Positions 7,634-16,627 of a stretch of 64,000 bases of DNA are shown here, in pieces. Both the position numbers and the translations under genes were made by a program. The first letter of the stretch is position 1. Each line of letters begins with the position of its first letter. Below the pieces are notes generated by a model. It was given only the letters and a program-made list of their open reading frames with translations. It was not told the origin of the DNA and made no database searches. The DNA is from an uncultured Pelagibacteraceae bacterium (GTDB taxonomy: Bacteria > Pseudomonadota > Alphaproteobacteria > Pelagibacterales > Pelagibacteraceae), in the NCBI GenBank assembly GCA_902592965.1, contig CACJGL010000003.1, positions 1-64,000 of the forward strand, written 5' to 3'.

Positions 7634-8350
7634 ATGAGTTTATTAGCAGCCACAATTAGAGAAACAAAAACTAAGGGTGAAGTAAAATCTCTTAGAAGTA
7701 AAGGTATGGTCCCTGGAATAATTTATGGAGGAGAGGAGCCAAATCAAAAAATCTCTGTCTCTGTTAAAGAAGTAAAAAACTTATTAAATAAAGAAAATAT
7801 TTTATCAAATATAATTTCAATTAATATTGATGGGAAAGAACAAAAAGTTTTACCAAGAGTTATTGATTTTGATACAATTACAGATGAACCTATACATTTA
7901 GATTTTTTAAGAATTGTTAAAGGTGCAAAAGTAATTTTAGAAATTCCAGTTAAATTTATAAACCATGAATTGTCACCAGGATTAAAAAGAGGTGGGGTTT
8001 TGAATATCGTAAGACGTAAAGTTGAATTAAGATGTCCTACAGAAAATATACCAACTGAGTTAGTTGTAGATCTAAATAACTTAGATATTGGAGCAAGTAT
8101 TAAAATATCTTTTATAAATTTACCTGAAAATGTAACACCTACAATTCAAGGAAGAGACTTTGTAATCGCGACAGTAGCAGCACCAACAGTTGTTAAAGAG
8201 CCTGAAAAACCAGCAGAAGCTGAAGGAGAGGGTGGAGAAACTGCGGAGGCAGCTGCGGATGGAGAAGCTAAACCTGAGGAAGGCACAGAAAAAGCTGCAG
8301 ATGGTGATAAAGGAAAAGTAGAAGGAAAAGCTCCAGCAGAAAAAAAATAA
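7634..8350 (+). CDS. rplY: 50S ribosomal protein L25 (Ctc-type, long form)
   Basis: A 238-residue L25/TL5/Ctc protein. Residues 1 to about 90 form the 5S rRNA-binding domain (SKGMVPGIIYGG, RVIDFDTITDEPIHLDFLRI) and about 95-185 the second beta domain. From about residue 190 there is a tail rich in Glu, Ala and Gly ending in KAPAEKK; it is low-complexity, acidic and distinctly more G+C-rich than its surroundings. Alphaproteobacterial L25 often carries such a tail. It sits in the alphaproteobacterial order prs-rplY-pth-ychF, which links translation factors. Confidence 0.94.
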   Translation: MSLLAATIRETKTKGEVKSLRSKGMVPGIIYGGEEPNQKISVSVKEVKNLLNKENILSNIISINIDGKEQKVLPRVIDFDTITDEPIHLDFLRIVKGAKVILEIPVKFINHELSPGLKRGGVLNIVRRKVELRCPTENIPTELVVDLNNLDIGASIKISFINLPENVTPTIQGRDFVIATVAAPTVVKEPEKPAEAEGEGGETAEAAADGEAKPEEGTEKAADGDKGKVEGKAPAEKK

Positions 8351-8378
8351 TAATCTGTGAAAATATTAATAAAATAAA

Positions 8379-8939
8379 ATGTTGTTACTCGTAGGTTTGG
8401 GCAATCCAACCCCAAATAGTCATAATAATAGACATAACATAGGTTTTAAAGTTGTAGATGCCATAAATCAAAAATTTGGTCTTTCAAAGCAAAAGCCAAA
8501 ATTTAAGGGTTTACTTACAACAGGTAATATTGCGGAAAAGAAAATTTATGCCATCAAACCTCTGACCTTCATGAACAACTCAGGGATATGTATCAGAGAA
8601 TTGCTTGAATATTTCAAAATAGATGCAGAAGATGTAATTGTTTTTCATGATGATCTAGATGTAGAGTTTGGAAAAATAAAGGCAAAATTTGGTGGATCAA
8701 GTGCAGGTCACAATGGAGTTGCTTCAATTGATAAATTTATTGGAAAAGACTATTCAAGAGTGAGGATCGGGATTGGAAAGCCGGAGAATAAAATGTCTGT
8801 ATCGGATTTTGTTTTAAATGATTTTTCTGATGATGAACAAGAACACTTAGAAAAAATTACTCATAATATAATAGACTCTATTGCTATTTTAATAGATAAA
8901 AAATTAGATTTATTCTCAAGCAAAGTTAACAATAATTAA
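8379..8939 (+). CDS. pth: Peptidyl-tRNA hydrolase
   Basis: A 186-residue Pth1 enzyme that releases tRNA from prematurely dropped peptidyl-tRNA. The catalytic His is H19 in NNRHNIGF, and FMNNSG, HDDLDVEFGKI and GGSSAGHNGV carry the other active-site residues. The first motif is unusual: GLGNPTPNSHNNRHN replaces the canonical GLGNPG-x2-Y-x2-TRHN, so the usual Gly and Tyr are missing. Its stop directly abuts the ychF start, and the two are a known conserved pair. Confidence 0.95.
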   Translation: MLLLVGLGNPTPNSHNNRHNIGFKVVDAINQKFGLSKQKPKFKGLLTTGNIAEKKIYAIKPLTFMNNSGICIRELLEYFKIDAEDVIVFHDDLDVEFGKIKAKFGGSSAGHNGVASIDKFIGKDYSRVRIGIGKPENKMSVSDFVLNDFSDDEQEHLEKITHNIIDSIAILIDKKLDLFSSKVNNN

Positions 8940-10013
8940 ATGGGTTTTAAGTGTGGTATAGTTGGTTTACCAAATGTTGGTAAATCTACTTTATTTAATG
9001 CACTTACAAATTCAAGTAAAGCTCAAGCAGCAAATTTTCCTTTCTGTACGATAGATCCAAATATAGGCGTAGTTCCTGTGCCAGATTATAGGTTAGATGA
9101 ATTAGTAAAAATTTCAAATTCAAAAAAAAAAATAAATACTACAATATCTTTTGTTGATATAGCAGGATTAGTAGAGGGAGCCTCTAAAGGTGAAGGATTA
9201 GGTAACAAATTCTTATCCCACATAAGAGAAGTAGATGCTGTTATTCATTTAATTAGGTGTTTTGATTCTAATGATATTCAGAATGTAAATCCAACAGTTG
9301 ATCCAATTAGAGATTTAGAAATAATTGAAACAGAAATGTCTTTGGCAGATTTGGAATCTATTCAAAAAAGACTGGAGAAGAAAAATAAAAAAAATAATGA
9401 TGAAAATCAAAACCAAATTCTAGATAGAGCACAGAATTTAATTAATGATAACGATGATATAAATAAATTATATGATGAATTTGATAAAAAGGATGTAAAA
9501 TTGTCAGGATTATTGTCAATAAAGCCTAAATTGTATGTTTGTAATGTTGATGAAAATAGCATTGATAAAGGCAATGATTATACAAAAAGTTTTATTGAAA
9601 AATATGGTTCTAAAAATACCCTAACTATTTCAGCTGAAATAGAAAATCAATTAAATGCATTAGAAAATGAAGAAAGAAAAAACTATATGAAAATGATAAA
9701 TGTTGATGATACTGGATTAAATTTATTAATCAAAAAAGGATATAACCTTTTATCTTTAGAGACTTTTTTTACTTCAGGAGTTGAGGAGACAAGGGCTTGG
9801 ACAATTAACAAAAATTGCATGGCGCCTCAAGCAGCAGGTATAATTCATACAGATTTTGAAAAAGGTTTTATAAGAGCAGAAACTGTGTCTTATCAAGATT
9901 TCGTTGGTAGTGGTGGTTGGTTAAAATCAAGAGAAAACGGTAAAATGAGATTAGAGGGTAAAGATTATATTGTTAAAGATGGGGATGTTCTAAACTTTAG
10001 GTTCAACACGTGA
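8940..10013 (+). CDS. ychF: Redox-regulated ATPase/GTPase YchF (OLA1 family)
   Basis: A 357-residue Obg-related P-loop protein. G1 GLPNVGKST is at residues 9-17, G3 is DIAGLVEGASKGEGLG, and the G4 position is NVDE rather than NKxD, the change that gives YchF its ATP preference. A C-terminal TGS domain ends the protein. It binds ribosomes and affects stress responses in other bacteria. Its 3' end runs 24 bases into the convergent petC, the largest convergent overlap in the window. Confidence 0.95.
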   Translation: MGFKCGIVGLPNVGKSTLFNALTNSSKAQAANFPFCTIDPNIGVVPVPDYRLDELVKISNSKKKINTTISFVDIAGLVEGASKGEGLGNKFLSHIREVDAVIHLIRCFDSNDIQNVNPTVDPIRDLEIIETEMSLADLESIQKRLEKKNKKNNDENQNQILDRAQNLINDNDDINKLYDEFDKKDVKLSGLLSIKPKLYVCNVDENSIDKGNDYTKSFIEKYGSKNTLTISAEIENQLNALENEERKNYMKMINVDDTGLNLLIKKGYNLLSLETFFTSGVEETRAWTINKNCMAPQAAGIIHTDFEKGFIRAETVSYQDFVGSGGWLKSRENGKMRLEGKDYIVKDGDVLNFRFNT

Positions 10014-10772
10014 CCATATCTTCTTCATTGTAAAGTAAACCAATACAGTCAATATTATCAAATAAGCTATAACTCTAAATCCTGTTTTATGTCTTTGCTC
10101 TAAATGTGGTTCCGCTGACCACATCAGAAAATTTGTAACATCTTTAGACATTTGCTCAGCTGTAGCTTTTGTTCCATCTGTATACTCAATTAAATCATCA
10201 GATAAAGGAGCTGGCATTTTAATTTTATTACCATACATATACTTGTTGTAATAAACACCATCATCGAGTTCTACACCCTCTGGTGGTTCAGAATATCCTA
10301 ACAATAAGGAATAAATATAATCTGCTCCACCCTTTCTTGCCTTAACTAGAACAGACATATCTGGTGGATAAGCACCACCATTAGCAGCTTTAGCTTCTTG
10401 CTCATTTGCATATGGCATCACAAATTTATCAGACAATTTGGCTGGTCTTACAAACATTTCTCCAGTGCTGTCCGGACCATCTGTTACCTCAAAACTTGCA
10501 GCTATTGCTTTAGCCTCTGCTTCAGAAAATTCTGGTCCACCCTTTTCTGCTAAATTTCTATAAGTTAAATATTTCATAGAATGGCAAGATGCACATACTT
10601 CAGTATATACTTGATAACCCCTTTGCAATGATGCTCTATCGAATTTTCCAAATAGACCTTTGAAAGTCCATTTAGTCTCTAAAAAAGGAGGTGATTTTTC
10701 AGCAGAGTAGGACGAGTTTAGTAAAACAGCTGAGAATATTATTGCAAAAAAAATATTTTTTAACTTTCTCAC
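9990..10772 (-). CDS. petC: Cytochrome c1 of the bc1 complex
   Basis: A 260-residue periplasm-facing haem protein with an N-terminal signal peptide (about 1-23), one CASCH haem site at residues 60-64, candidate Met ligand in the KMPAP segment, and a C-terminal anchor helix (about 233-252). It passes electrons from the Rieske centre to soluble cytochrome c. The start overlaps the petB stop by 4 bases. It is encoded as a separate gene, not fused to petB as in some rhizobia. Confidence 0.96.
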   Translation of the reverse strand: MRKLKNIFFAIIFSAVLLNSSYSAEKSPPFLETKWTFKGLFGKFDRASLQRGYQVYTEVCASCHSMKYLTYRNLAEKGGPEFSEAEAKAIAASFEVTDGPDSTGEMFVRPAKLSDKFVMPYANEQEAKAANGGAYPPDMSVLVKARKGGADYIYSLLLGYSEPPEGVELDDGVYYNKYMYGNKIKMPAPLSDDLIEYTDGTKATAEQMSKDVTNFLMWSAEPHLEQRHKTGFRVIAYLIILTVLVYFTMKKIWSRVEPKV

Positions 10773-12040
10773 TTTATTGTTTTTTGTATTTTTTCATCAA
10801 TTCTTGCTGTAGCAAAGTTCGGTGAGCCTCCTAAAACTGGCTCAGTAATACTCAAAGGCAAAGGTGTAGTTTTTTCTTTCCAACCTAAAACTGGGAGAAT
10901 AATTAAAAAATGCGCAAAGTAATATGCTGTAGCAACTCTTGCTATTAACAGGTACAATCCTTCAGCTGGCATCGCTCCTACATATCCAAGAATTAAAACA
11001 TCAGCTACCAAGATCCAGTAGAACTGTCTAAATAATGGTCTGAAAACAGCTGATCTAACTTTTGAAGTATCCAACCATGGTAAAGCAGCTAAAATTAAAA
11101 TAGCTGATAACATAGCGACAACGCCCATAAGTTTATCAGGCACTGATCTTAAGATCGCATAAAAAGGTAATAAGTACCACTCAGGAACAATATGAGCAGG
11201 AGTTACAAGTGGATCTGCCTCGATATAATTATCAGCATGTCCTAAAATATTCGGCTGATAAAATACAAACAACGCAAAAACAATACAAAACATTAATAAC
11301 GCAAAAGCATCTTTAATTACAATATATGGATGAAACGGAACTGTATCTTTAGAAGGTTTTTTAATATCAATACCAACTGGATTGTTATTTCCAGGAACAT
11401 GTAATGCCCATATGTGAAGTACTACAAGCCCTAATATTAAAAATGGTATTAAGTAATGAAGAGTAAAAAATCTTGTTAAAGTTGGATTGTCAACTGAGTA
11501 ACCACCCCATAACCAAGTTGTTATACTTTCTCCCACAAGTGGGATTGCACTAAATAAATTGGTTATTACTGTTGCTCCCCAAAAACTCATTTGTCCCCAA
11601 GGAAGAACATATCCCATAAAAGCAGCTGCCATCATTAGCAGATAAATTATAATTCCAAGTATCCAAATTATTTCTCTAGGAGATTTATATGATCCGTAAA
11701 ATAAAGATCTAAAAATATGAATATAAACTGCAAGGAAAAACATAGAAGCACCATTTGCGTGAACATATCTTAACAACCATCCATAATTCACATCTCTCAT
11801 TATATGTTCGACACTGCTGAATGCCATATCTGCATGAGCAATGTAATGCATAGCCAAAACTAATCCTGTAACTATTTGGGTAATTAAGCAAAAAGTTAAT
11901 ATCCCACCAAAAGTCCACCAGTAATTTAAATTTTTTGGTGTAGGGTAATCTGTTAAGTGATTTGCCAATGTAAGCAAAGGCAATCTATCGTTAAACCATT
12001 TACCAAACTTTGAACTAGGTGTGTATTCGTGATTACTCAT
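10769..12040 (-). CDS. petB: Cytochrome b of the bc1 complex
   Basis: A 423-residue eight-helix membrane protein, full length for alphaproteobacteria. The bis-histidine haem ligands are seen as H94/H108 and H195/H209 with the usual 13-residue spacing. The Qo-site PEWY motif is at 286-289. It holds the quinol oxidation and reduction sites of complex III. It begins 2 bases after petA and overlaps petC by 4, so petABC is one operon. Confidence 0.97.
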   Translation of the reverse strand: MSNHEYTPSSKFGKWFNDRLPLLTLANHLTDYPTPKNLNYWWTFGGILTFCLITQIVTGLVLAMHYIAHADMAFSSVEHIMRDVNYGWLLRYVHANGASMFFLAVYIHIFRSLFYGSYKSPREIIWILGIIIYLLMMAAAFMGYVLPWGQMSFWGATVITNLFSAIPLVGESITTWLWGGYSVDNPTLTRFFTLHYLIPFLILGLVVLHIWALHVPGNNNPVGIDIKKPSKDTVPFHPYIVIKDAFALLMFCIVFALFVFYQPNILGHADNYIEADPLVTPAHIVPEWYLLPFYAILRSVPDKLMGVVAMLSAILILAALPWLDTSKVRSAVFRPLFRQFYWILVADVLILGYVGAMPAEGLYLLIARVATAYYFAHFLIILPVLGWKEKTTPLPLSITEPVLGGSPNFATARIDEKIQKTIK

Positions 12041-12042
12041 AT

Positions 12043-12564
12043 TTATCCAATCTTAATCGTGTTAGTATTTACAAATTCGTATTTAGGTATCTCCATATTA
12101 GTTGGAGCTGGTCCTTTTCTAATTCTACCAGATGTATCATAATGAGAACCATGGCAAGGACAAAACCAACCATCATAATCACCTTTATCTGTTAATGGAA
12201 CACATCCTAGATGAGTACAAATCCCAAGCATCACTAACCATTCAGGATTTTTTGCTCTATCTTCATCTTTTTCAGGATGCTTAAGATCATTTATGTCAAC
12301 TGCTCTCGCTTTTTTAATTTCATCATCCGTTCTTCTCTTTATAAAAACAGGTTTACCTCTCCAAAGAACTGTTAAAGATTGTCCAGGTTGCATTGAACTC
12401 ACATCTACTTCTGTGCTTGCTAATGCTTTTACAGAGGCATCTGGGTTCATTTGATCGACTAATGGCCAAACAGCAGCACCTACTCCAACTGCACCTGCGG
12501 CGGCAGTAGCAGTAAACAAGAAATCTCTTCTGTTGGTCTTTTTTTCGTCTTTTTGATCTGACAT
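12043..12564 (-). CDS. petA: Ubiquinol-cytochrome c reductase Rieske iron-sulfur subunit
   Basis: A 173-residue protein. The N-terminus has a twin-arginine-type signal/anchor ([17 protein letters not shown], residues 11-27). The 2Fe-2S site is C116-THLG-C121 with H118, and C135-P-C137-H138. It moves electrons from quinol at cytochrome b to cytochrome c1. First gene of the minus-strand petABC operon. Promoter elements for it probably overlap a palindrome at 12590-12605. Confidence 0.96.
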   Translation of the reverse strand: MSDQKDEKKTNRRDFLFTATAAAGAVGVGAAVWPLVDQMNPDASVKALASTEVDVSSMQPGQSLTVLWRGKPVFIKRRTDDEIKKARAVDINDLKHPEKDEDRAKNPEWLVMLGICTHLGCVPLTDKGDYDGWFCPCHGSHYDTSGRIRKGPAPTNMEIPKYEFVNTNTIKIG

Positions 12565-12624
12565 CTTTAATATTTTATAACTTTGGTAATATATGATTTC
12601 ATATAATAAAAAAGAGATATTTCT
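12565..12624. promoter_or_regulatory. petA/trmL divergent promoter region with 16-base palindrome
   Basis: A perfect palindrome, TATATGA-TT-TCATATA, spans 12590-12605 in the 60-base gap. On the minus strand ATGAAA (12602-12597), 17 bases and TATAAA (12579-12574) form a plausible petA promoter whose -35 lies in the palindrome. On the plus strand TATAAT (12602-12607) overlaps the other end and could serve trmL. A MarR-type or other dimer bound here would affect both genes. Confidence 0.38.
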
Positions 12625-13101
12625 ATGGTAACAATGACACAGAAACCTTTAAAACACGGTCTAAAAATAGCTCTATATCAGCCGGATATTCCTCAAAATA
12701 CAGCTTCAATTATTCGAACTTGTTCTTGCCTAGGGGCTAGTTTAGAAATCATTGAACCTTGTGGGTTTTTATTTAGCGATAAAAGGTTCAAGAGAGTTGT
12801 TATGGATTATTTAGATTACAGTGAAATTAAATTTTATAAGAGCCCTAAAGAATTCTTTGATGAAAATATTAAAAATAGAGTAGTTTTAATGACGACAAAA
12901 GCTAGCAAAGTTTATACAAAGTTTAAATTTAAGCGTAATGATATATTGCTCTTTGGCAGAGAAAGTGCTGGTGTTCCAGACGATGTACATTCTAAAGTTA
13001 ATGAAAGAATTAAGATTCCAATGATAAAAAATAAAAGATCGTTAAACATTTCAGTATCAGTGGCCATAGGAGCATCAGAATTTATAAGACAGTTAGGTTA
13101 A
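12625..13101 (+). CDS. trmL: tRNA (cytidine/uridine-2'-O-)-methyltransferase
   Basis: A 158-residue SPOUT methyltransferase, the size of TrmL. It methylates the 2'-O of the wobble base 34 in leucine tRNAs. The trefoil-knot motifs are visible: [17 protein letters not shown] near the start, FGRESAGVP, and [15 protein letters not shown] at the end. A start at ATG 12634 is also possible. The stop is immediately followed by the hemF start. Confidence 0.92.
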   Translation: MVTMTQKPLKHGLKIALYQPDIPQNTASIIRTCSCLGASLEIIEPCGFLFSDKRFKRVVMDYLDYSEIKFYKSPKEFFDENIKNRVVLMTTKASKVYTKFKFKRNDILLFGRESAGVPDDVHSKVNERIKIPMIKNKRSLNISVSVAIGASEFIRQLG

Positions 13102-13926
13102 ATGGATCAATACATAAAAAAGAAATTAGCAAAAAATTGGTTTAAAACTTTACAAGAAGTACTTTGTAGAGAAATAGAGGAAAAAGAGGGCAAAAAAACC
13201 AAATTTAAAATTACTAATTGGAATAGAAGTAAAACTAATGATGAAGGTGGAGGACAATATAGAATTTTAGAAAACGGTAAAATTTTTGATAAAGTTGGAG
13301 TAAATTTTTCAGAAGTTTATGGAAAATTTTCAAATGAATTTAAAAATAAAGTTCCAGGTACTAAAACAAGCTCTAAATTTTGGGCATCTGGAATATCTGT
13401 TGTTATGCATATGAAAAATCCCCACGTGCCCGCAATGCATTTTAACACGAGGTATATAGTTACTTCATTTGGTTGGTTTGGAGGTGGAATGGACGTTACA
13501 CCTTGTATGAAAGATAAGAAATTAGAAAATTGGTTTCATTCAGAACTAAAAAAATCATGTAATAAACACAACAAAAATTATTACAAAAAATATAAAAAGT
13601 GGTGTGATGAATATTTTTATTTACCACATAGGAAAGAGCCTAGAGGTATTGGCGGAATTTTTTTTGATTATAAAAAAAATAATTGGGAAAAAGATTTTTC
13701 TTTTGTTAGAGAAGTGGGAATAAGTTTTAAAAATATTTCTAATGAAATAATTGAGAAAAAAAATAAATTAAAATGGACAATTAAAGATAAAGAAATCCAA
13801 TACAAAAAAAGAGGTAGATATGTTGAATTTAATTTATTACATGATAGGGGGACAAAATTTGGTTTACAAACTGGTGGAAATGTTGAAGCTATACTTATGT
13901 CATTACCACCAACAGCTAAATGGTAA
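13102..13926 (+). CDS. hemF: Oxygen-dependent coproporphyrinogen III oxidase
   Basis: A 274-residue HemF of nearly standard length. Typical blocks are VVMHMKNPHVPAMHFN, FGGGMDVTPC, YLPHRKEPRGIGGIFFDY and TGGNVEAILMSLPP. It carries out the aerobic oxidative decarboxylation of coproporphyrinogen III to protoporphyrinogen IX in haem synthesis, fitting the abundant haem proteins encoded nearby (bc1, aa3). It starts directly after trmL and is 3 bases from greA. Confidence 0.96.
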   Translation: MDQYIKKKLAKNWFKTLQEVLCREIEEKEGKKTKFKITNWNRSKTNDEGGGQYRILENGKIFDKVGVNFSEVYGKFSNEFKNKVPGTKTSSKFWASGISVVMHMKNPHVPAMHFNTRYIVTSFGWFGGGMDVTPCMKDKKLENWFHSELKKSCNKHNKNYYKKYKKWCDEYFYLPHRKEPRGIGGIFFDYKKNNWEKDFSFVREVGISFKNISNEIIEKKNKLKWTIKDKEIQYKKRGRYVEFNLLHDRGTKFGLQTGGNVEAILMSLPPTAKW

Positions 13927-13929
13927 ATT

Positions 13930-14406
13930 ATGGATAAAGAACCAATTACTACTGAAGGATTAGAAAAATTAAAAAGTGAATTAATTTTTTTAAAAGAAAA
14001 AAAGAGACCCGAAATTGTTGCAGCCATTGCTGAAGCAAGATCACATGGAGATTTGAAAGAAAATGCTGAATATCATGCTGCAAAAGAACAGCAATCACAT
14101 AATGAGGGAAGAATTCAAGAAGTTGAGGATTTAATTGCGAGAGCAAATGTAATTGATATCACCAAGATTAGTAATGATGGAAAAGTGATATTTGGATCAA
14201 CAGTCTACCTTCAAAATTTAGATACAAATGAAAAAATAAATTACAAAATTGTTGGTAAAGACGAGGCAGATCTAAAACAAAAGCTTCTTTATTTTCAATC
14301 ACCAATAGGAAAAGGTCTTATAAGTAAAAATAAAGGGGATCTTGTAGAGATAAATACACCAGCAGGGACAAAAAATTTTGAGATTGTAGACGTAAAATAT
14401 GTTTAA
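13930..14406 (+). CDS. greA: Transcription elongation factor GreA
   Basis: A 158-residue GreA with the N-terminal coiled-coil hairpin ([40 protein letters not shown]) carrying the acidic tip, and the C-terminal FKBP-like domain ([20 protein letters not shown]). It stimulates RNA cleavage by backtracked RNA polymerase. Its stop overlaps the 3' end of the convergent cca gene by 4 bases. Confidence 0.97.
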   Translation: MDKEPITTEGLEKLKSELIFLKEKKRPEIVAAIAEARSHGDLKENAEYHAAKEQQSHNEGRIQEVEDLIARANVIDITKISNDGKVIFGSTVYLQNLDTNEKINYKIVGKDEADLKQKLLYFQSPIGKGLISKNKGDLVEINTPAGTKNFEIVDVKYV

Positions 14407-15674
14407 TTTGATAAAACTTTTTCCATATCTTTTTTTGATAAATTAAAATTATTTTCAATCCATTTCATTTCTAAATTTTTTAATTTTTGACCCAATTCCC
14501 TTCCCTCCTTCAATCCATAATCATTTATTAATAACTGAGCTTTTATTGGAAATTCTGGTTTGTCTAATTTTTCAAAGTAAGTTTTTAATTCTGAAAGTTT
14601 TTTACTTTGTTTAAAATATAACAAATTGAAATCAATTAAATCAATTGTGCTAGATTTACCCTCATAATAAAATATTTTTTGTAAATCTTTCTTGTTAAAA
14701 ATTTTAGTACTATCTTTATTTAGCGAATTATTTTTTAGAAAATTAATTTTATCTTTTAACTCATTGGGTAAATTATATTTATATAAAAAATAGTCAGAAT
14801 TGTCAGTTTCATCGATTGCAAGAAAAGAAATGACGAAATTTAAACTTTTATTTTTTAATATCTTTTCTTGTGGTTTTGATAACTTACTCAATTTTTTAAA
14901 ATTTTTTAGTTGAGGGAAAATTAATGAAAATAATTCACAAGAGGTTTTATTTTTAAATAACTTTAAAAAGTTATCCAATTTGAGAATTTTTTTTAATTCA
15001 TTGAATTGTCTTTCTTTTGATATTTTTCCTAAACCCTCTATATTTTTTTTAATGATTTTTATTATATTAATTTCATGATCGATTTTGCTATATTCAGTAT
15101 AAAATCTTAAATATCTAATAATTCTTAAATAATCTTCTTTTATTCTAGTTTCTGGATCACCTATAAATTTAATTATTCCAATATTTAAATCTTTGTGACC
15201 AGAATTTGGATCATATAAATTCCCGTCTAAATCTGAATATATTGAATTTATTGAAAAATCTCTCCTTAATGAATCTTCCTTCCAATTAGTTGTATATTCT
15301 ACGACAGCATGCCTTCCATCTGTTTTTACATCTTTTCTTAATGTTGTAATTTCAAAATTTTGATCATCAATCACCGCTGTAATTGTGCCATGTTCAATTC
15401 CTGTTTCAAAAAACTTTATTTGGTTTTTATCTAAACATTGCTTAACCTGATCAGGGGTTAAATTAGTTGCAAGGTCGATATCATCTGTTTTTTCATCATT
15501 TAAAATTTTTCTTACACAACCACCAACATATCTAATCTCGCTTGTTTCATTGTAGTTATTTATTGCACCAAATATTTTATTTACTCCCTTATTATTTTTT
15601 AAATCTAGAAATTTGAGATCTTTATCGCTTGAAATTTTTTTGTTTTGAAAAATTTTTTTAAGTAAAGCTTTCAT
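14403..15674 (-). CDS. cca: CCA tRNA nucleotidyltransferase / poly(A) polymerase family
   Basis: A 423-residue class II nucleotidyltransferase. The head domain shows YVGGCVRK and the catalytic DDIDLATN, followed by [19 protein letters not shown] and the RNA-binding helical region. It adds or repairs the tRNA 3' CCA in the cytosol. The neighbouring tRNA-Gln gene already encodes CCA, so here it would act in repair at least for that tRNA. A PcnB-type poly(A) polymerase cannot be excluded from sequence alone, but a single alphaproteobacterial enzyme is normally the CCA enzyme. Confidence 0.85.
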   Translation of the reverse strand: MKALLKKIFQNKKISSDKDLKFLDLKNNKGVNKIFGAINNYNETSEIRYVGGCVRKILNDEKTDDIDLATNLTPDQVKQCLDKNQIKFFETGIEHGTITAVIDDQNFEITTLRKDVKTDGRHAVVEYTTNWKEDSLRRDFSINSIYSDLDGNLYDPNSGHKDLNIGIIKFIGDPETRIKEDYLRIIRYLRFYTEYSKIDHEINIIKIIKKNIEGLGKISKERQFNELKKILKLDNFLKLFKNKTSCELFSLIFPQLKNFKKLSKLSKPQEKILKNKSLNFVISFLAIDETDNSDYFLYKYNLPNELKDKINFLKNNSLNKDSTKIFNKKDLQKIFYYEGKSSTIDLIDFNLLYFKQSKKLSELKTYFEKLDKPEFPIKAQLLINDYGLKEGRELGQKLKNLEMKWIENNFNLSKKDMEKVLSN

Positions 15675-15677
15675 AAA

Positions 15678-15752
15678 TGGCTGGGGTGCTAGGATTCGAA
15701 CCTAGGAATGGCGGTACCAAAAACCGCTGCCTTACCACTTGGCTACACCCCA
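15678..15752 (-). tRNA. tRNA-Gln (UUG), CCA encoded
   Basis: Read on the minus strand this 75-base segment folds as a full cloverleaf. The acceptor pairs TGGGGTG with CACCCCA, discriminator G, and CCA is encoded. The D-arm includes AGCCAAGTGGTAAGGC, and the anticodon stem GCGGT/ACCGC encloses TTTTGGT with anticodon TTG. The T-arm is CCTAGGTTCGAATCCTAGC. The U1-A72 pair and G73 are normal glutamine identity features. It lies between cca and ispE, all on the minus strand. Confidence 0.96.
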
Positions 15753-15784
15753 AGATGTTTTTCGTATAACACAAAAAAAAAGCT

Positions 15785-16627
15785 TTATATAGTTTTAGAG
15801 TAAATACACCAATAGTTTTTATATTTATTTTTTAATTTTTTTTGAGCTTTTATTGCCGCATTTTTGGTTAAAAAATAACCAATTATAGTAGAACCCGACC
15901 CAGTCATATTTGTAAAGTAAATATTATCTAAATTTTGCAAGTAACTTTTGATCTTTCTTAAAATTGGATACTTATTAAAAGCTGCTCTCTCTAAATCGTT
16001 ATTTGAAACTTTTAATAGATCTTGTCTGTCAATCTTGTTTGATTTATTGAATAGGCTCTTTGAAAATCCTTTGTGTTTTGCATAAATCATCTTAGAAGAA
16101 CATCCAAAATTAGGCTTTATTATTAACAAATGAAAATTTAATTTTTTATTAATTTTACTAATATTTTGCCCTTGTAGGATCATTGGACTCTCATAAAGAC
16201 CCAAAATTACATCTGAGCCAACTTTATTTGCAATTTTTATTAAATTATTTTTTGTAGTTTTAATTATTCTTTTTTTAAATAAATAGTTCAAAATAGATGC
16301 TGCATTCATTGATCCTCCTCCCATACCAGAGGATTGGGGTATATTTTTTTTTACTTTGATATTGAATTTTTTATTTTTAATATAATTATGATTATTTAAT
16401 ATTTTTAGTAGTTTCGAAATTGTATTTGTATTTGAAATATTTGAGGAAAATTTACCACTAAACGATATTCTATTTTTTGAACTTTGTATCTCTTTTATTA
16501 AAATCTCATCAGCCAAATTGATCTTAGATATTAAACTTTCAATTTTATGATAACCATTTGAGTATTTATTTAGAATTTTTAAAGTTAGGTTAACTTTTGC
16601 AAAAGATTTTATTTTATGAAACTTCAT
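15785..16627 (-). CDS. ispE: 4-diphosphocytidyl-2-C-methyl-D-erythritol kinase
   Basis: A 280-residue GHMP kinase. The ATP-binding glycine motif PQSSGMGGGSMNAASIL is intact, an N-terminal SFAKVNLTLKI carries the conserved Lys, and the C-terminal motif TGSGSTIIGYF is present. It catalyses the fourth step of the MEP isoprenoid pathway. The last MEP enzyme, IspH, is encoded at 33162-34106 with the retinal genes. It abuts the upstream TPR gene with no gap. Confidence 0.94.
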   Translation of the reverse strand: MKFHKIKSFAKVNLTLKILNKYSNGYHKIESLISKINLADEILIKEIQSSKNRISFSGKFSSNISNTNTISKLLKILNNHNYIKNKKFNIKVKKNIPQSSGMGGGSMNAASILNYLFKKRIIKTTKNNLIKIANKVGSDVILGLYESPMILQGQNISKINKKLNFHLLIIKPNFGCSSKMIYAKHKGFSKSLFNKSNKIDRQDLLKVSNNDLERAAFNKYPILRKIKSYLQNLDNIYFTNMTGSGSTIIGYFLTKNAAIKAQKKLKNKYKNYWCIYSKTI

